Positions 23,121-34,103 are shown, numbered from the stretch's first letter. The stretch is 64,000 nt of DNA from Carettochelys insculpta (GCF_033958435.1 NC_134138.1:271413798-271477797); one strand, 5' to 3'. A program made the numbers and translations. The notes: generated from the sequence alone by a model not told the origin.

Positions 23121-23167
23121 GATATCAAGTGTGTTTGTTCATTGTGTCAGGCTCATCCATCACTTTA

Positions 23168-23200
23168 AATTTATTTATTTATTTGTTTGTTTGCTTGTTT
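23168..23200 (+). repeat. TTTA/TTTG-type simple repeat
   Basis: ATTTATTTATTTATTTG followed by TTTGTTTGCTTG units inside the 3' part of the hAT element. Confidence 0.7.
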
Positions 23201-23448
23201 ATTACGCATGCTGATTTTATTTATGTTTTATCTGCTGTCCCTGCTACATTTGCTTTGTTAATGTCTGGTTTCATTATTATTTGTTGAGTTGCATTAACCA
23301 TACAATAATTAAAATTAATATTAGCATGAAATATTTTCCATTAGTAATGTTCCTCATAGTTAGTATGATGTAAAAATGGTGAAGTGTTCCACAGAGAGCA
23401 CTGTGACGTCCATGTGTTTTCTGACCGGGAAAGGTTTGGGAACCACTG

Positions 23449-24253
23449 GTCTAGAATGAAGCAACAGGTTTTACTTTCAAGCAAAGAGTGACATACCGGA
23501 TTATATGTAAATTACTGACAGAGCACCAGTGTTCTCTGAAAATTGCTTTTATAGCTACTTTTTTCCTTAAATGAGTTTTGATTTCCAGACTCACTCCTCA
23601 TTTCCAGAATTGCAGGTCAGAGAGTCTGTGAAGCATGTGAGATCACATTCCCCCCAAATTTCTGCCGAGAAACACCTGAGTCACCCCAGGACACAGGGCA
23701 GTGGCTGAGGGCAGACTGCCATTGAGACTCTTATGCCAACTTTCTTCATTTAAACAGGCCTGGAATCAGCACCTCGTCCCCAGAAACCTCCCTGAACAAA
23801 ATTGGCTTCTGCACCCTCGTCTCAGCATACAGCTGGCTCTAGGCTCGTGTGTGCTCCACCTCCTATGCACACTGCTAGCTCTAGGCTTTGAGCACTCATT
23901 ATCTACCTCTAGCCCTATGTGCTTAGGGTCTGTCCCCCCACATTCTGTGCACAGGACTGGACTTTTGGTGCAGATGACCATTTGGGTAGCACTGGGTTTT
24001 GGATGACATTTTTACTGTTAGCTACAGAAAGGAAACTAGAATGTCTGGAGTAAAATGTTGCATATATTCCATATGTGACTTTCTTTACACTAACCTCCTC
24101 CAATGCTCTGGACCTTTGTAGACTTTTCTGGAACCTTCCAGACTTTGAGAACTAAGTTGCAAAAAATATTGGCAGATGTCCAAAGCAATCTCTGTCAACA
24201 GGGAAAAGTAGCAGCAAGCAAGAGACAGGTAGAGTGGAAGGAGGAGGCGATCT

Positions 24254-24284
<31 letters not shown>

Positions 24285-24334
24285 CGTGCATGTGTGAGAT
24301 GAAAGACAAAGAATGAGGAAGTAAATAGAGACAC
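23449..24334. other. No recognised gene; (GT)n/(GC)n at 24253-24296
   Basis: Unique-looking sequence with a GT microsatellite running into CGCGCG at the right. The open frame at 23701-24006 shows no domain. Confidence 0.5.
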
Positions 24335-26540
24335 AGGACCTACGTCTACACTGTAGTGTTTTCTCAACAAAACAGGCATTTTGCTGACAAAACCCCCAGA
24401 ATGTCTATACCTAAAATGCATTGTGTTGACATGCAGTTGATGATAGACTTCTGTCTCTCCCCTACGAGGCAGAACACCTCTGTCGACAGAGTTTGTTGAC
24501 AAAACTGTAGTGTAGATGCTCCAGGTGGGAAGGGACTTTTGTCCAAAGAACAATCCTCCATGGCACCGGCCAGCTGGAGCTGGAAGACACTCTGTCCACT
24601 GCAATCACAGCTCTGTGCCCTCTGCCATTCTTAAAGGTACAGGGAGCCTTGAAACCCCATAGCAGAAAGCAGGCAGCATGTGAATAGCAGGCGCCCCATG
24701 CTCTCTGCTGCCTGCTCCTCAGCCATTCTCTGCAGCCACAGAGTTGACATGGCAGCAGCACAGCCACCCTGCAATGCCCAACCCTTCCAGGGAGTGGGGA
24801 GAAGGCCCTCAGGACCCACCCCCGGGGTCAAGGAGGCAGACCCCCTTGTGGATGGAGCCCAATGGTAGGGGCCTGCTGGGTGTCTGGTCAGAAGAGGCTG
24901 TCCTGCTCAACCTGGCTGCTAAAGGTGGAAAGCCCTGGGCTACAGCCAGGTCCCCATCACCCTGGCAGTGTAGAGCCTCCCTGCCCAGACCATGGAACCA
25001 GTCAAGATCAAAATAAAGGATCTGTGCCAGGGCTATACCCGGGCCCAGGATGCTGCATACAGGTGGGGGGAAGGACGGGCAAGCTGCCCTCATGAAGAGT
25101 TGTATGAGTTCAGCATCATCCCCCAGCAACTCCTCAGACATGGCCAAGGAAGACCCCCATGCCCAGAACTGGAACCTAACGCAGAGGAGCAGCTTGGGAC
25201 CCAAGCCAAGCCGGAGACCAAGGGTGACACTGCCTACATCAGCAGTGATGGGACCCTGGCGATCACCCTGGAGTCAGGCCAATCCTCCAGCCAGGGCACC
25301 TCCAGGGCCTCTCCAGACCTTTTCGAGAGACCATCTGGTGAGTACTCCACAGGGCACATGCCCTGGGGCACGGGGTGGTGGGTGCAGGCAGGGCATGCCA
25401 TGAGCCCTGCCAGGCTGGCTTGTGAGGGACCCCACCCTGTGAGCCTCACATGTGCACATGTGTGCAAGGCAGTGTGTCCCATCTGGTCCAACCCTGCAGC
25501 CTCAGGGCACAGGCGCTGGCCTGCTGCCAGCTCCATGGGAGGCTGCAAGAGCCCCAGCACCTGGGGGAAAGGGGGTTGCCTGCCCTGACATGGCTGAGAG
25601 TGGGCCAGCCACGTGGGCAACAGCTCAAACCCGGACACACCACTGAGGACTGCAGCTCTCAGCTTGCAGGCATGACCACAGGCAACAGGCAGCACCTGCC
25701 TGCATGGACAGTGCCCCAAGCTGCATGTGTCCATGGGCGGCCCCCCAGAGGAGCAGGCTGCACCTGGCCCACCCGCCACCCATGTGGACACCCCACCATA
25801 TTTGGACAACCTGCTTGACTGGTGGCCTGTTGGGTGGGCGGGCGCAGGCCTTGGCCCAGTACCTGGGCCCAGGGGACCCCCCCATGTGACAGGGCCAACC
25901 TGTGCTCCCTGGACATCTCCATCCCCCAGCCCAGGGTGGGGGCTGCCATTCATGCAGAAAGGGACTGTGCAGAGGTAAGAACTCACCGTTTCTCCCCCTT
26001 GTCTCCCTTATAGCTGCACCATCGGAGGGTTGGGCCAGGCCAATCTCACCTCCTCACAAGGGCCAACCAGCCCCAGGGAGGTGCAGAGCTGGACACAGAG
26101 CCAGAGCCAGAGCCGTATGCAGAGCCGGAGCCGGGCATGCTACTGGGGGCAGCAGCACCAGGACACATCAGTGCCCACTGTGGCAGGGGTAGGCTGGGAT
26201 GAGGAGGTCCAGGGAGGCCTTGAGTGGTTCACTGTCCTCCTGGAGTGGCAGCTGTTGGCTGACAAGGTGTGGTGGGCATGGGACAGGGAGTGCCAGGTGC
26301 TGGCAAGGGACCAGCTGATGTCCCACCTAGACACCATCACTGGCATCTGGTGGGACCATTTGGCCCAGCCACCCTTGCTCACCACCCTTGCTCCCCCTGC
26401 TGGCCAGTATCCATGGGGAGACAGCTGAGGCTGAGGTAGCTGCCCACTATAAAAGACTGCTGACACACCATGGGTGGAGAAAGAGATGGCTCAGTGGGGA
26501 CACTGGTGGCTGGTCACTTCCGGCAGCAAGCAGTGCTCCA
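24335..26540 (+). mobile_element. PIF/Harbinger element (locus 2)
   Basis: The left end reads ACCTACGTCTACACTGTAG just after CAG, the same kind of end as the MITE at 54345-55055. Downstream lies a Myb/SANT-like gene in the same direction. No transposase follows; a CR1 fragment takes over near 26540. Confidence 0.6.
24800..26428 (+). pseudogene. Harbinger-associated Myb/SANT-like protein gene, broken
   Basis: Exon 1 contains LLGVWSEEAVLLNLAAKGG (Myb/SANT helices) in one frame and, after a shift near 24985, VKIKIKDLCQGYTRAQDAAY and DTAYISSDGTLAITLESGQS. It ends CCATCTG before GTGAGT at 25338. The acceptor TCCCTTATAG ends at 26013 and exon 2 opens with CTGCACCATCGG. Exon 2 encodes an EPEPEP-type low-complexity stretch in one frame, and LEWFTVLLEWQLLADKVW in another. 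Intron position agrees with the gene at 480-1844. In the Harbinger system this protein is the DNA-binding partner of the transposase. The shifts make this copy non-functional. Confidence 0.65.
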
Positions 26541-27735
26541 CGCCCGCTCCCAACCCTCCCACCGTGGTAGTGGGAAACCATTACACTGTTCTGGATGTGG
26601 GAGATAAGGACTCACCTCTTACAGCAGAGGAAGAGAAGAGTTGTACCCTTAAGGCTGGGAGGTCTGCTGCCACCACTGTGAGGAAGAAACACTGTTGGGT
26701 AGTGGTGGTTGGAAACTCTTTTCTGAGGGAAATGTAGACACCCATCTGTTGCCCTGACATGTCATCTCAGGAGGTCAGGAGCCCATACCTGAGATGTTAC
26801 AGGGGCATTGTTGAGGATTATCCAGCCTTCTGACTACTATCCCAGTCTACTCATCCTCGTCGGCACCAATGGTACTGCAAGGTGTGACGCTGAGCAGACC
26901 AAGAGCGACTACAGGGCTCTGGAAGCACAGGTGAAGGAGTTTGGAGCACAGGTAGTATTCTCTTTAGTCCCTACTGTCCAAGGTGGGGGCCCAGGCAGAG
27001 ACAGGTTCATCCTGGAGGTAAATGCCTGGCTGTGAAGACAGTGTTGCCAGAAGGGCTTTGGCTTCCTTGACCATAGGTTACTATTCTAAAAGGGACTGCC
27101 AAGCAGGGATGGGGTTCGCCTTTTGAAGATGGGAAGACTGTATTTGGGTGCAGACTGACTAACCTAGTGAGGAGGGCTTTAAACTAGGTTCAATGGAGGC
27201 AGGTGACCAAAGCCCGGAGGTAAGTAAAAAACATGGAGACCTGGGAGTTGGGTTGGAAATGGGAGGGAGCATGGTCTATAATAGCAGAGAAAAAGGAGGG
27301 ACCAGGCAGAACTGGGAGGCACAATCAAATCAATATCTTAGATGCCTATATACAAATGCAAGAAGTGTAGGTAATTAGGAGGAAGAACTTGATGTTCTAA
27401 CAAATAAACACAATTATGACATAGTTGGCATCACAGAGACTTGGTGGGATCATACACGATTGGAATATTGGTACATGATTGGAATATGGAAGGGTACAGC
27501 TTACTCAGGAATGGTAGGTGGGGTAAACAGTGAGGAGATCTTGCCTTATATATTAAAAATGTACACACCTGGACTGAGGGGGAGATTATGCAAATACATT
27601 GGGAGTCTCTGGGTTAGCTTAAAAGGGGTAAAAAAAAGGATGATGTTATGCTATGGGTCCACTACAAACCACCTATTCAGACAGACGTGGTGGATGAAAC
27701 TTTTTCTAAACAACAGGGGTAATGTTGGTTAGACA
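26540..27735 (+). mobile_element. CR1 LINE 5' part: ORF1 esterase and ORF2 endonuclease remnants
   Basis: Unlike the other CR1 copies this one preserves the 5' half. At about 26690-27030 three frames together show an SGNH-hydrolase (esterase) domain as found in CR1 ORF1: VVVVGNSFLREM (block I, GDS changed to GNS with Ser kept), DYYPSLLILVGTNGTAR (block III, GTND changed to GTNG) and SGAQVVF-like EFGAQVVFSLVP. ORF2 begins near 27330 with LRCLYTNARSVGN, then YDIVGITETWWD, the APE-type endonuclease start, and ends near SLWVSLKGVKK and TTNHLFRQTWWMK. It stops inside the endonuclease. Many stops are present. Confidence 0.85.
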
Positions 27736-28083
27736 CATGAGCTTTTGCAATCATGTGAGATTATCCAATTCAGGATAGTTTTGTCTTTTTTTCCAACAAA
27801 CCATTTCAGATCTTTACGATACCTGCAAGGCATTTGATGCAAAGCCAGCAGTTACCCTTGTCCCCCTCAGGATATTTGAATTTTGACTTTCTGCTTCCTC
27901 GACATAAAACAGCTACCAATGCATTGCACTATCAGTGTTGATGGGCCTGGAACATAAACGCAAGAATCGGAATCAGAATTTTCTGCCAGATTTCCAGCAA
28001 TTTGACCCAATGTTTTATTTTTCCAATTCAACTCAAAAACTCCACAAAGGTGACTTGAATTTGTCTGTATTTTAGTGGATAGA
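27736..28083. other. Unassigned sequence, possibly left half of a hAT remnant
   Basis: It abuts the Gypsy insertion at 28084. Because 30690-30960, on the other side, looks like a hAT C-terminus, this may be the same element split by the Gypsy copy. No motif here proves it. Confidence 0.3.
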
Positions 28084-28513
28084 TGTGATTGGGTTCAGGG
28101 GTCCCAAGCTCTGCACCTCATTTCCAGCCAGAAATGACTCTCCCTCAGCAGGTGGAACAGAAGGTTTATTAGGTATCAGAGATGCAGTGTGGCACAGACT
28201 TGTCAACACAGCAACCAGAAGTGGTCTGTCTGATCCATGTTGGGGGAAGACATCCCCCAGAGAGAACCCCAGGCCTGGAGCCCCCAGCTTGGGCCTGGCC
28301 TGCCTTTGTTCCTCTGCAGCCTCCAGCCTAACTCGCACTAACTGCTCTCCATTTTCAAATTCAAAACCAGCTGGGCTCTCGTCTGTCTCTAGGAGTGGTG
28401 TCACCTGGTGGCTCAGGTTACAAACGACCAGGCCTGGTCACCGATGTTCCCCCCAGCAGGGACTCTGGTCACCTAGGCTACAAACCACACCCCTCCTCCC
28501 CCACTACACCACA
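28084..28513 (-). repeat. 3' LTR of the Gypsy element
   Basis: 430 bp, TGTGATTGGG ... CACCACA on the plus strand. Homologous along its length to 30155-30589 and more distantly to the solo LTR at 2468-2889. Confidence 0.88.
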
Positions 28514-28530
28514 TCTCTCCCCTCTTCCAG
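28514..28530 (-). promoter_or_regulatory. Polypurine tract of the Gypsy element
   Basis: On the minus strand GGAAGAGGGGAGAGA abuts the TG of the 3' LTR. In LTR retrotransposons this purine run primes plus-strand DNA synthesis. Confidence 0.8.
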
Positions 28531-28550
28531 ATTGAATTGAACAGGGAAAC

Positions 28551-29946
28551 TTAGACGGATTGGACAGGGTCACTTAGTGATCTGGGGAAGTTCGGGGCCC
28601 CCCTGTATGATAGGGCATCAGCTATGATATCGTTGCTTCCCTTGACATGGAGCACCCCTATGTCACAATCCTGCAGGAGCAGGCCCCACCTTAGGAGCTT
28701 GGCATTAGCCCCTTTCTTGTGATGTAGCCACGTCAGGGGTGAATGATCAGCTGTGAAGTGGCACCCAAACAGATACAGCTGCAGCTCCCCCGGAGCCCAC
28801 ACCATGGCCAGACATTCCTTCTTTATGGCTTTGTAGTTTGGCTCCCAGGTCAGTAGCTTCTTGCAGTAGGGTGTTTCTCCCCCTTTTCATTTACCTGCAT
28901 TAACAAGGTGCCCAGCCTAGTGTCTAGGGCATCTTTCAGGGTGCAGAGAGCTCCCTGGCACTGCTTGGTCCAGACCATCTTGTCTGGCTTACCCTTCTTA
29001 CACAGCTCTGTGAGGGTGGCTGCGATTGAGCTAAAGTGGGGCGCAAACCCTGGTAGTACCCCACCATCCCAAAGAAGGCTTGGACCTGCTTCTTAGTCTG
29101 GGGCACCGGCCAGTCTCTGATGGCCTCTACTTTAGCTGGCTCTGGCTTTAAGCAGCTGCTGTCCACCTTGTTGCCCAGGTAGGTCACCTCAGGCATCCCC
29201 ACCTTGCACTTCGCTGCTTTGATCCTCAGCTCAGCCCCTGAAGTCAATCCAGCACCTGGCTGACCTGAGACACATGGTCCTCCCATGTCTGGCTGAAGAC
29301 ACAAATGTCATCAATGTAAGCCAGAGTGAAACCCTTCATCCCCAACAGCAGCTGGTCCACCAGGCACTGGAAGGTGGCAGATTCCCTTTTGAGGTTGAAA
29401 GGCAGGACCAGGAACTCATAGAGCCCCACCAGGATGATGAAACCCAATGTAAGCTGGGCATCTTGGTCCATTGGTATTTGTCAGTACCCCTTGGTGAGGT
29501 CTATGGTAGTGAAGTAGCAGGCTCCCCTGCGCTTGTCCAGGAGGGCATCAGGCCTAGGTATGGGGTAGGCACCTGACACACTGATGGCATTGAACTTACA
29601 ACAGTCCACACAAAACCGGATTGACCCATCCTTTTTGCGGACTAGCACCATGGGAGAGGCCCATGGCCTGGGGGAAGGCTGGATCACCCCCAGGTTCAGC
29701 ATGCCCTGGATCTCGCATTCTAGGCCCTGAACTGTTTTCCCCGTGTCCCTGCATGGTGTCCACTTTATAGGAGCCTGTCTCTGTTTGGTGGACAGCCAAG
29801 TTAGTGAGTCCGGGCCCATTGGAGAACAGCTGTTGGTGTGAAAGCAGCACCTCCCTGATCTCTGTCTGCTGGGCAGGCTTTAGCTGGTCAGAGAAGGGGA
29901 TAGATTCCAGCAAGGAGCCAGCTCCAGTCCCCGTGAACATATCCAC
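28551..29946 (-). pseudogene. Gypsy pol fragment: reverse transcriptase and RNase H
   Basis: Reading leftward on the minus strand through several frames: the segment before RT (IREVLLSHQQLFSNGPGLTN); RT start SPRPWASPMVLVRKKDGSIR with FCVDCCKFNAIS; a short part around CYFTTIDLTKGY; FLVLPFNLKRESATFQCLVD; catalytic AYIDDICVFSQTWEDH (YIDD at 29307-29318); connection VTYLGNKVDSS and AFFGMVGYY; RNase H with FTADHSPLTWLHHKKGANAK and VLHVKGSNDIIADALS. The usual integrase is absent and frames change at least four times. The ends of pol were probably lost by internal deletion. Confidence 0.9.
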
Positions 29947-30154
29947 CGCTGTTTGTGGAAGGCCCCTTCAGCATTCCAGCCTCCTTGTGGGTCATTCTTC
30001 CCAGGAGGTAGGTCGCAGACCCCTCCACCTATGGGGACTGCACCCCACCGCCCTTCAGCATGCCTGCACCTCACCTTCTTCCACTTGTGCCCCAGTCACT
30101 TACTGTCAGATGTTCCATCCACAAGGTGCAGTAGAGTCCACCACTGCCACAAGA

Positions 30155-30589
30155 TGTGACTGGGTTCAGGCGTCCCCACGCTCTGCACCCTGTCCACAGC
30201 CAGAAGTGACTCTTGCTCAGCAGGGGGAAAAGAAGGGTTATTAGGTGACAGAGATGCAGCATGGTACAGACTTGTCAGTACGGCAACCAGCAATGGTCTG
30301 TCTCGTCCATTTTGAGGGGAAGAGATCCCCCAGAGGGAACCCCAGTCCTGTAGCCCCTGGCTTGAGCCTGGCCTGCCTTTGTTCCTCCCCAGCCTCCAGC
30401 CTAAACTCACAGTAACTGCGCTCCACTTTCAAATTCAGAACCCAGCTGGGCTCTTGTCTGTTTCTGGGAGAGGTGTCACCTGGTTGCCCAGGTTACAAAT
30501 GACCAGGCCTGGTCACCACGGATCCCCCCAGCAAGAACCTTGGTCATCTATACTACAAATCACACACATGCACCCCCCACTACATCACA
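30155..30589 (-). repeat. 5' LTR of the Gypsy element
   Basis: 435 bp, TGTGACTGGG ... CATCACA on the plus strand. In element orientation it starts TGTGATGTAGTGGGG, nearly as the solo LTR at 2468. Confidence 0.88.
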
Positions 30590-30689
30590 ATAGGTGTTGA
30601 AGATTTTGATATACGCAACATTCAGTTAAATAGCTCAGAAGTGTGAGCGTCAAAAGCTGGAGATCTGTGAAGGGCACTTAAAGCTACTG

Positions 30690-30960
30690 AGAGAGATGAT
30701 GGGGCTTCTATTCCAATTTGGTCGACAATCCCTGACAGTGAAATTTATATTTTCAATGTTTTCAGCATTTGGAGCCACATTCCTGTATGAACAGATGATT
30801 TCACATACAATTTCAGTCCTCATTTCCTCTCAGAGCTTGTTAGCTACTAATCATGCAGAAGCCTGGGTACAGCTTAAATTATCCAAACATCTTCCTGGTA
30901 TTGGAAAATTCAACAAGGAAAAACAAGCACAACAGTTACACCAAACTGGAAAGTTCTGAT
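30690..30960 (+). pseudogene. hAT transposase C-terminal fragment (tentative)
   Basis: The frame contains MFSAFGATFLYEQMISH and, further on, WVQLKLSKHLPGIGKFNKEK. The first block resembles the hAT dimerisation motif (FGSTYLCEQ-type). No other hAT block is seen, and the Gypsy element lies just upstream, so only this tail is proposed. Confidence 0.4.
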
Positions 30961-30990
30961 TTCAAATAAGCTTCTTAAACTTTTTCCTTA

Positions 30991-31279
30991 ATCCCTTATT
31001 TACTTTACCAACAGCAATAATTTAATTATATGTAGAAAGACCTTCTAAAAACATTAGCATTTATTACTAGTATGTGAAACCTTAAATTAGAGTGAATAAA
31101 TACGGACTTAGCACTTCTGAAAGGTTGCTGACCCCTCTCTTATAGCAATGAGTATTTGAATGTCTTGTTGGGTACGTGAATACTCATATGGTCCTATAAA
31201 CTTTGGATTCTGATATAGTCCAGTTATGTTTAGAAGATTAATGATTTACTTTTTTAAGATATGCCTTATTAGGGAATAT

Positions 31280-31320
<41 letters not shown>

Positions 31321-31489
31321 TTCCCAAAGAAATCACTGCCTGCTTGTTGATTCTTAGAGTGAAAGGCTATACAGAGGTGCTCCTAAGGGTTAACAGCACT
31401 GGTCCCTTCTGGAGAGTCCTATGCTGGTTGGAAACAAACTCCTTGGTAAAATCTGGGCAATTCCTTTAGGGTGGGTCACTTCCTGTTGC
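30991..31489. other. No recognised gene; GT/TA microsatellite at 31281-31320
   Basis: AT-rich sequence with (GT)n running into (AT)n. Confidence 0.6.
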
Positions 31490-31655
31490 ATCAGAGAATC
31501 GGAGAACACTAGAACAGGAAGGGACCTCAAGAGGTCATCAAGTGCAATTCCCTGCCCTCTCAGCAGGACCAAACACCATCTAGATTATCCCCGATAGGTG
31601 TCTATATAACCTGCTCTTATGGATTCCACACCCTCCCTAGGTAACTTAAAGCTGA
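31490..31655 (-). mobile_element. CR1 LINE 3'-end scrap
   Basis: Matches the inverse of the CR1 3' end: AGAATCGGAGAACACTAGAA, GGGACCTCAAGAGGTCATC, then GGTGTCTATATAACCTGCTC and ATTCCACACCCTCCCTAGG. Only the last ~165 bp of a CR1 are present. Confidence 0.8.
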
Positions 31656-32015
31656 AAGCTGACCAAGCTGATAATTGAATTTCTAGGGTAAGAAGATGAT
31701 TATGTATTGTCTTAGATCTAAATTTTGGGGGAACATGGAGTGCATGGAGGTACCAACGGATAGGCACTGGGCATTTGGGATGCCCCACATGCCCGGCCAA
31801 GACACATAACCTGCAGCCCTGCATAGCCCTGCAATGCACTCACCTGGGGAGGGTGTTGGGGGGTGCACCATGCAGGGACCCTCCTGCACCTGATGTCCCA
31901 TGGGGCCTCTGGACCACTTGACAATGGCAGGGGCAGGTGGAGCTGGGGCTCTGGCCCATGGAGTCAGGACACACAACCTATGGGCTGCTCCCATGTCCTC
32001 TTCTTTCTCCACAAG

Positions 32016-32660
32016 CTTGCCATCCAGGAGCCACCTCAGGCCTCCCCGGGACCAGCCCACAGCTGGCGAGAGCCAGGAGGCCGGCACCCGCCCCCGTGCC
32101 ACATCCCCATGGAGTTGTCTCCAGGCCAGATGCCGCCATTGGAACGGGGAGGAAGAGGTGGCTGCCCACATGGACGCATTGCAGGACACGATGGCTGTGC
32201 TGCGGGACTGGCTAGCAATGGAGCGGGAAGCTTGGGTGCAGGTGGCAGACATCCTGGAAACCCTCACTCAGGCTGTCACCACCCACCTTGCCCAACCTCC
32301 CCACCCTCACCAGCTTGCCCCACAGCCGCCCCCCAAAACTCTCCCTGCAGGTGCCAACTTCAGGGCCCTGAACCCACCCACCCTGCTGCCTGCCTGGCAC
32401 TGGCAGAGTGGCTGGTGGCCAGCATCACCCAGAGCGAGCAGGCCCTTCCTGCTCCTGTCCCCCCATACTCCCTGTCAACTCCAAGGTCACTGAATTCAAC
32501 CCATACCCCTACCTCCCTGTTTTCTCAGCCCTATCCCACCTCTGATGGGGTCCCCGGACCCAGGGTGGTAGGGGCTCCCATGGCTGTTGCAACTCCCAGC
32601 CCACCACCCCAGTGGCTGAGTGAGCCCCCCCTGCACCTCAGCACCCTCTCTCAAGTTTGG
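32016..32660 (+). pseudogene. Harbinger Myb/SANT-like protein, exon 2 only
   Basis: An acceptor (TTCTTTCTCCACAAG) ends at 32015 and is followed by a frame encoding MDALQDTMAVLRDWLAMERE and VQVADILETLTQAVTTHLAQ, a C-terminal helical region. The same region occurs in the gene at 480-1844 as TAILRHWLLMEQEHRAW. Proline-rich sequence follows. Exon 1 with the SANT domain is not visible upstream, where sequence turns into a CR1 scrap by 31655. Confidence 0.55.
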
Positions 32661-32916
32661 TCCCTCCCCTAATGCTTCCCCTGGATCCCTGTTGGTTATA
32701 GTCTCCCCCTTGTAAATAGTTTCAAACTCTGATTTACACATTTCTATATCTCTAAAGTTTATTTTTGCCTAAGTAAATATTTGGTGTTACACGCCAACAC
32801 CATGTCCCCCTTGTGTGGTGGGGGAAGGGTGTGTAGAGGGGGCGTCTGATGGGGAGGGGGCTGGGGTAGGGTCATTGCAGGCCCTGGGTGAAGGCCTCCT
32901 GAAGGGCCTCCCTAAC

Positions 32917-34035
32917 CTACACCCCATCCCTTTGTGCCTGGTGGCATGGGACAGGAGGTGGCTGCTCATACCCAGTGGCAATTTTGGCAGCCCAGCTCTG
33001 GACAAGGAGCTCCCATTTACTTTCCACAATAATGTGGAGAGCACAGCAGGCTGTGACCAACACTGGCACATTTGGGAGGCTGACTTCCAGCCTTGCGAGG
33101 AGGCATCTAAAATGCTTCTTCAGCCGCCCGTAAGCCCACTCCAGGGCCTTCCTGGAATGGTTCAAGTATGCATTGAAACAGCCTTGGGATGGATCAGTGC
33201 ATCTGGTGTAGGGCCTCATAAGCCACAGGAGTAGTGGGTACATGACGTCAGCCACAATGCAGCGCGGCATGGTGATGTCTCCCACTAGGAGCTCCCACAT
33301 GGGGAGGTAGGTCCCCTCCTGCATTCTGCGTCTGAGCCACAAGTTCCTGAGCACAGGGCATCCTGCCGGACCATCCCACACACACATTCATGAACCTGCT
33401 GGTGGTGTCGACAAAGGCCTGAAGGACCCACTGAGTGGTACCCCTTTCTGTTTATGAAGGCACCCACACTATGGTCTGGAGCACAGATAGTAATGTGTGT
33501 GCTGTTCAGCATGCCAAAATAGTTGGGGATTCCCAGGTCTGTGAGGATGGCCAGGGCGACATCCAGGTCCCTGACGGTGACCACCTGGTAGAGGAAAAGG
33601 GTGTTGATTGCCTGGACACCCTGCATGGGATTAAGACAAATATGTCCAAGAGCGTGTGGCTCAGTGGTACTCATCCCTCTACAGGGTCCCTCTCCATATC
33701 CCCATGCAGGGCCACCCCTTGCCGGGTGCCCCTTCCCCATGCTGTGTGTGTGGCCCCAGCATGGCTTACATCGATGAGGACTCCCCTGCTGGTGGCCTTA
33801 CCCACCTCAAACTGATGTCCGATGGAGCGGTGGCTGTCCAGGGTGGTCAATGTCTACCCTCCTGTGCAGTGGAAGTGTGGGCCACATTCTGGTGTCTCAG
33901 TGCGGGAGGGATAGGGTGAGCCAGTGGCACAGCTCCTCAAAAGTTTGCCAGGTCATTCTGAAGTTTTGCGGCCACTGGTTGTTGTCCCAGTCCGCCAGCA
34001 CGAGGCAGTCCCACCGGTCTTATAATCTTCTACCA
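32917..34035 (-). pseudogene. PIF/Harbinger DDE transposase, frameshifted
   Basis: The transposase recognises the ends and inserts the element into short target sites. Reading leftward: an N-terminal part with NNQWPQNFRMTWQTFEELCH (about 34000-33930); GVQAINTLFLYQVVTVRDLD; the DDE region with LGIPNYFGMLNSTHITICAP and AFINRKGYHS (about 33560-33430), where the usual G-x-IDGTHI aspartate is replaced (LNSTHI); GDITMPRCIVADVMYPLLLW; LMRPYTRC and FNAYLNHSRKALEWAYGRLK, then FRCLLARLEV and VPVLVTACCALHIIVE. Three frames are needed. Loss of the first catalytic aspartate plus frameshifts show it is inactive. Confidence 0.8.
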
Positions 34036-34042
34036 TGGGTAA

Positions 34043-34045
<3 letters not shown>

Positions 34046-34094
<49 letters not shown>

Positions 34095-34103
34095 CACACA
34101 CAC
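34046..34103. repeat. (TA)n(CA)n microsatellite
   Basis: About 44 bp of alternating TA followed by CATATACACACACAC. Confidence 0.9.

Larger units (their letters stand above)
20284..23448 (+). mobile_element. hAT (Charlie/ZBED-type) DNA transposon
   Basis: The terminal inverted repeats are AAGTGGTTCCCAAACTATG at the left and the inverse of GGTTTGGGAACCACTG at the right, about 3.17 kb apart. The right flank GTCTAGAA fits the NTCTAGAN target preference of this hAT group; the left flank (CAGAATTT) does not match it, so the duplication has decayed. The body contains a transposase fossil, a C-rich stretch at 20450-20740 and, at about 20798-20875, an inverted copy of the BED-finger segment. Confidence 0.8.
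28084..30589 (-). mobile_element. Ty3/Gypsy LTR retrotransposon, internally deleted, with both LTRs
   Basis: Two direct ~430-bp repeats (28084-28513 and 30155-30589), both bounded by TG...CA, flank 1.64 kb of pol remnants on the minus strand. The target duplication is ATAGA (28079-28083) and ATAGG (30590-30594), 4 of 5 matching. A polypurine tract precedes the 3' LTR. Gag and integrase are missing. The many differences between the two LTRs suggest an old insertion. Confidence 0.92.
31950..34035. mobile_element. PIF/Harbinger element (locus 3) with convergent Myb and transposase genes
   Basis: A Myb-gene exon on the plus strand and a transposase on the minus strand face each other, with about 260 bp between them. 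This is a common Harbinger layout. Terminal repeats were not found; the right side ends in a (TA)n tract at 34046. Confidence 0.7.

Noticed and set aside
20284..23448. Domesticated ZBED-type host gene
   Set aside because: Terminal inverted repeats are still present and the frame is broken by several stops, so it is a transposon fossil.
25234..25986. 250-codon open frame on the minus strand
   Set aside because: It lies opposite the Harbinger Myb gene in GC-rich DNA and has no domain; long antisense frames are expected there.
31863..32672. 269-codon plus-strand open frame
   Set aside because: It covers the Myb exon 2 region in a different frame; the homologous frame is the one with MDALQDTMAVLRDWL.
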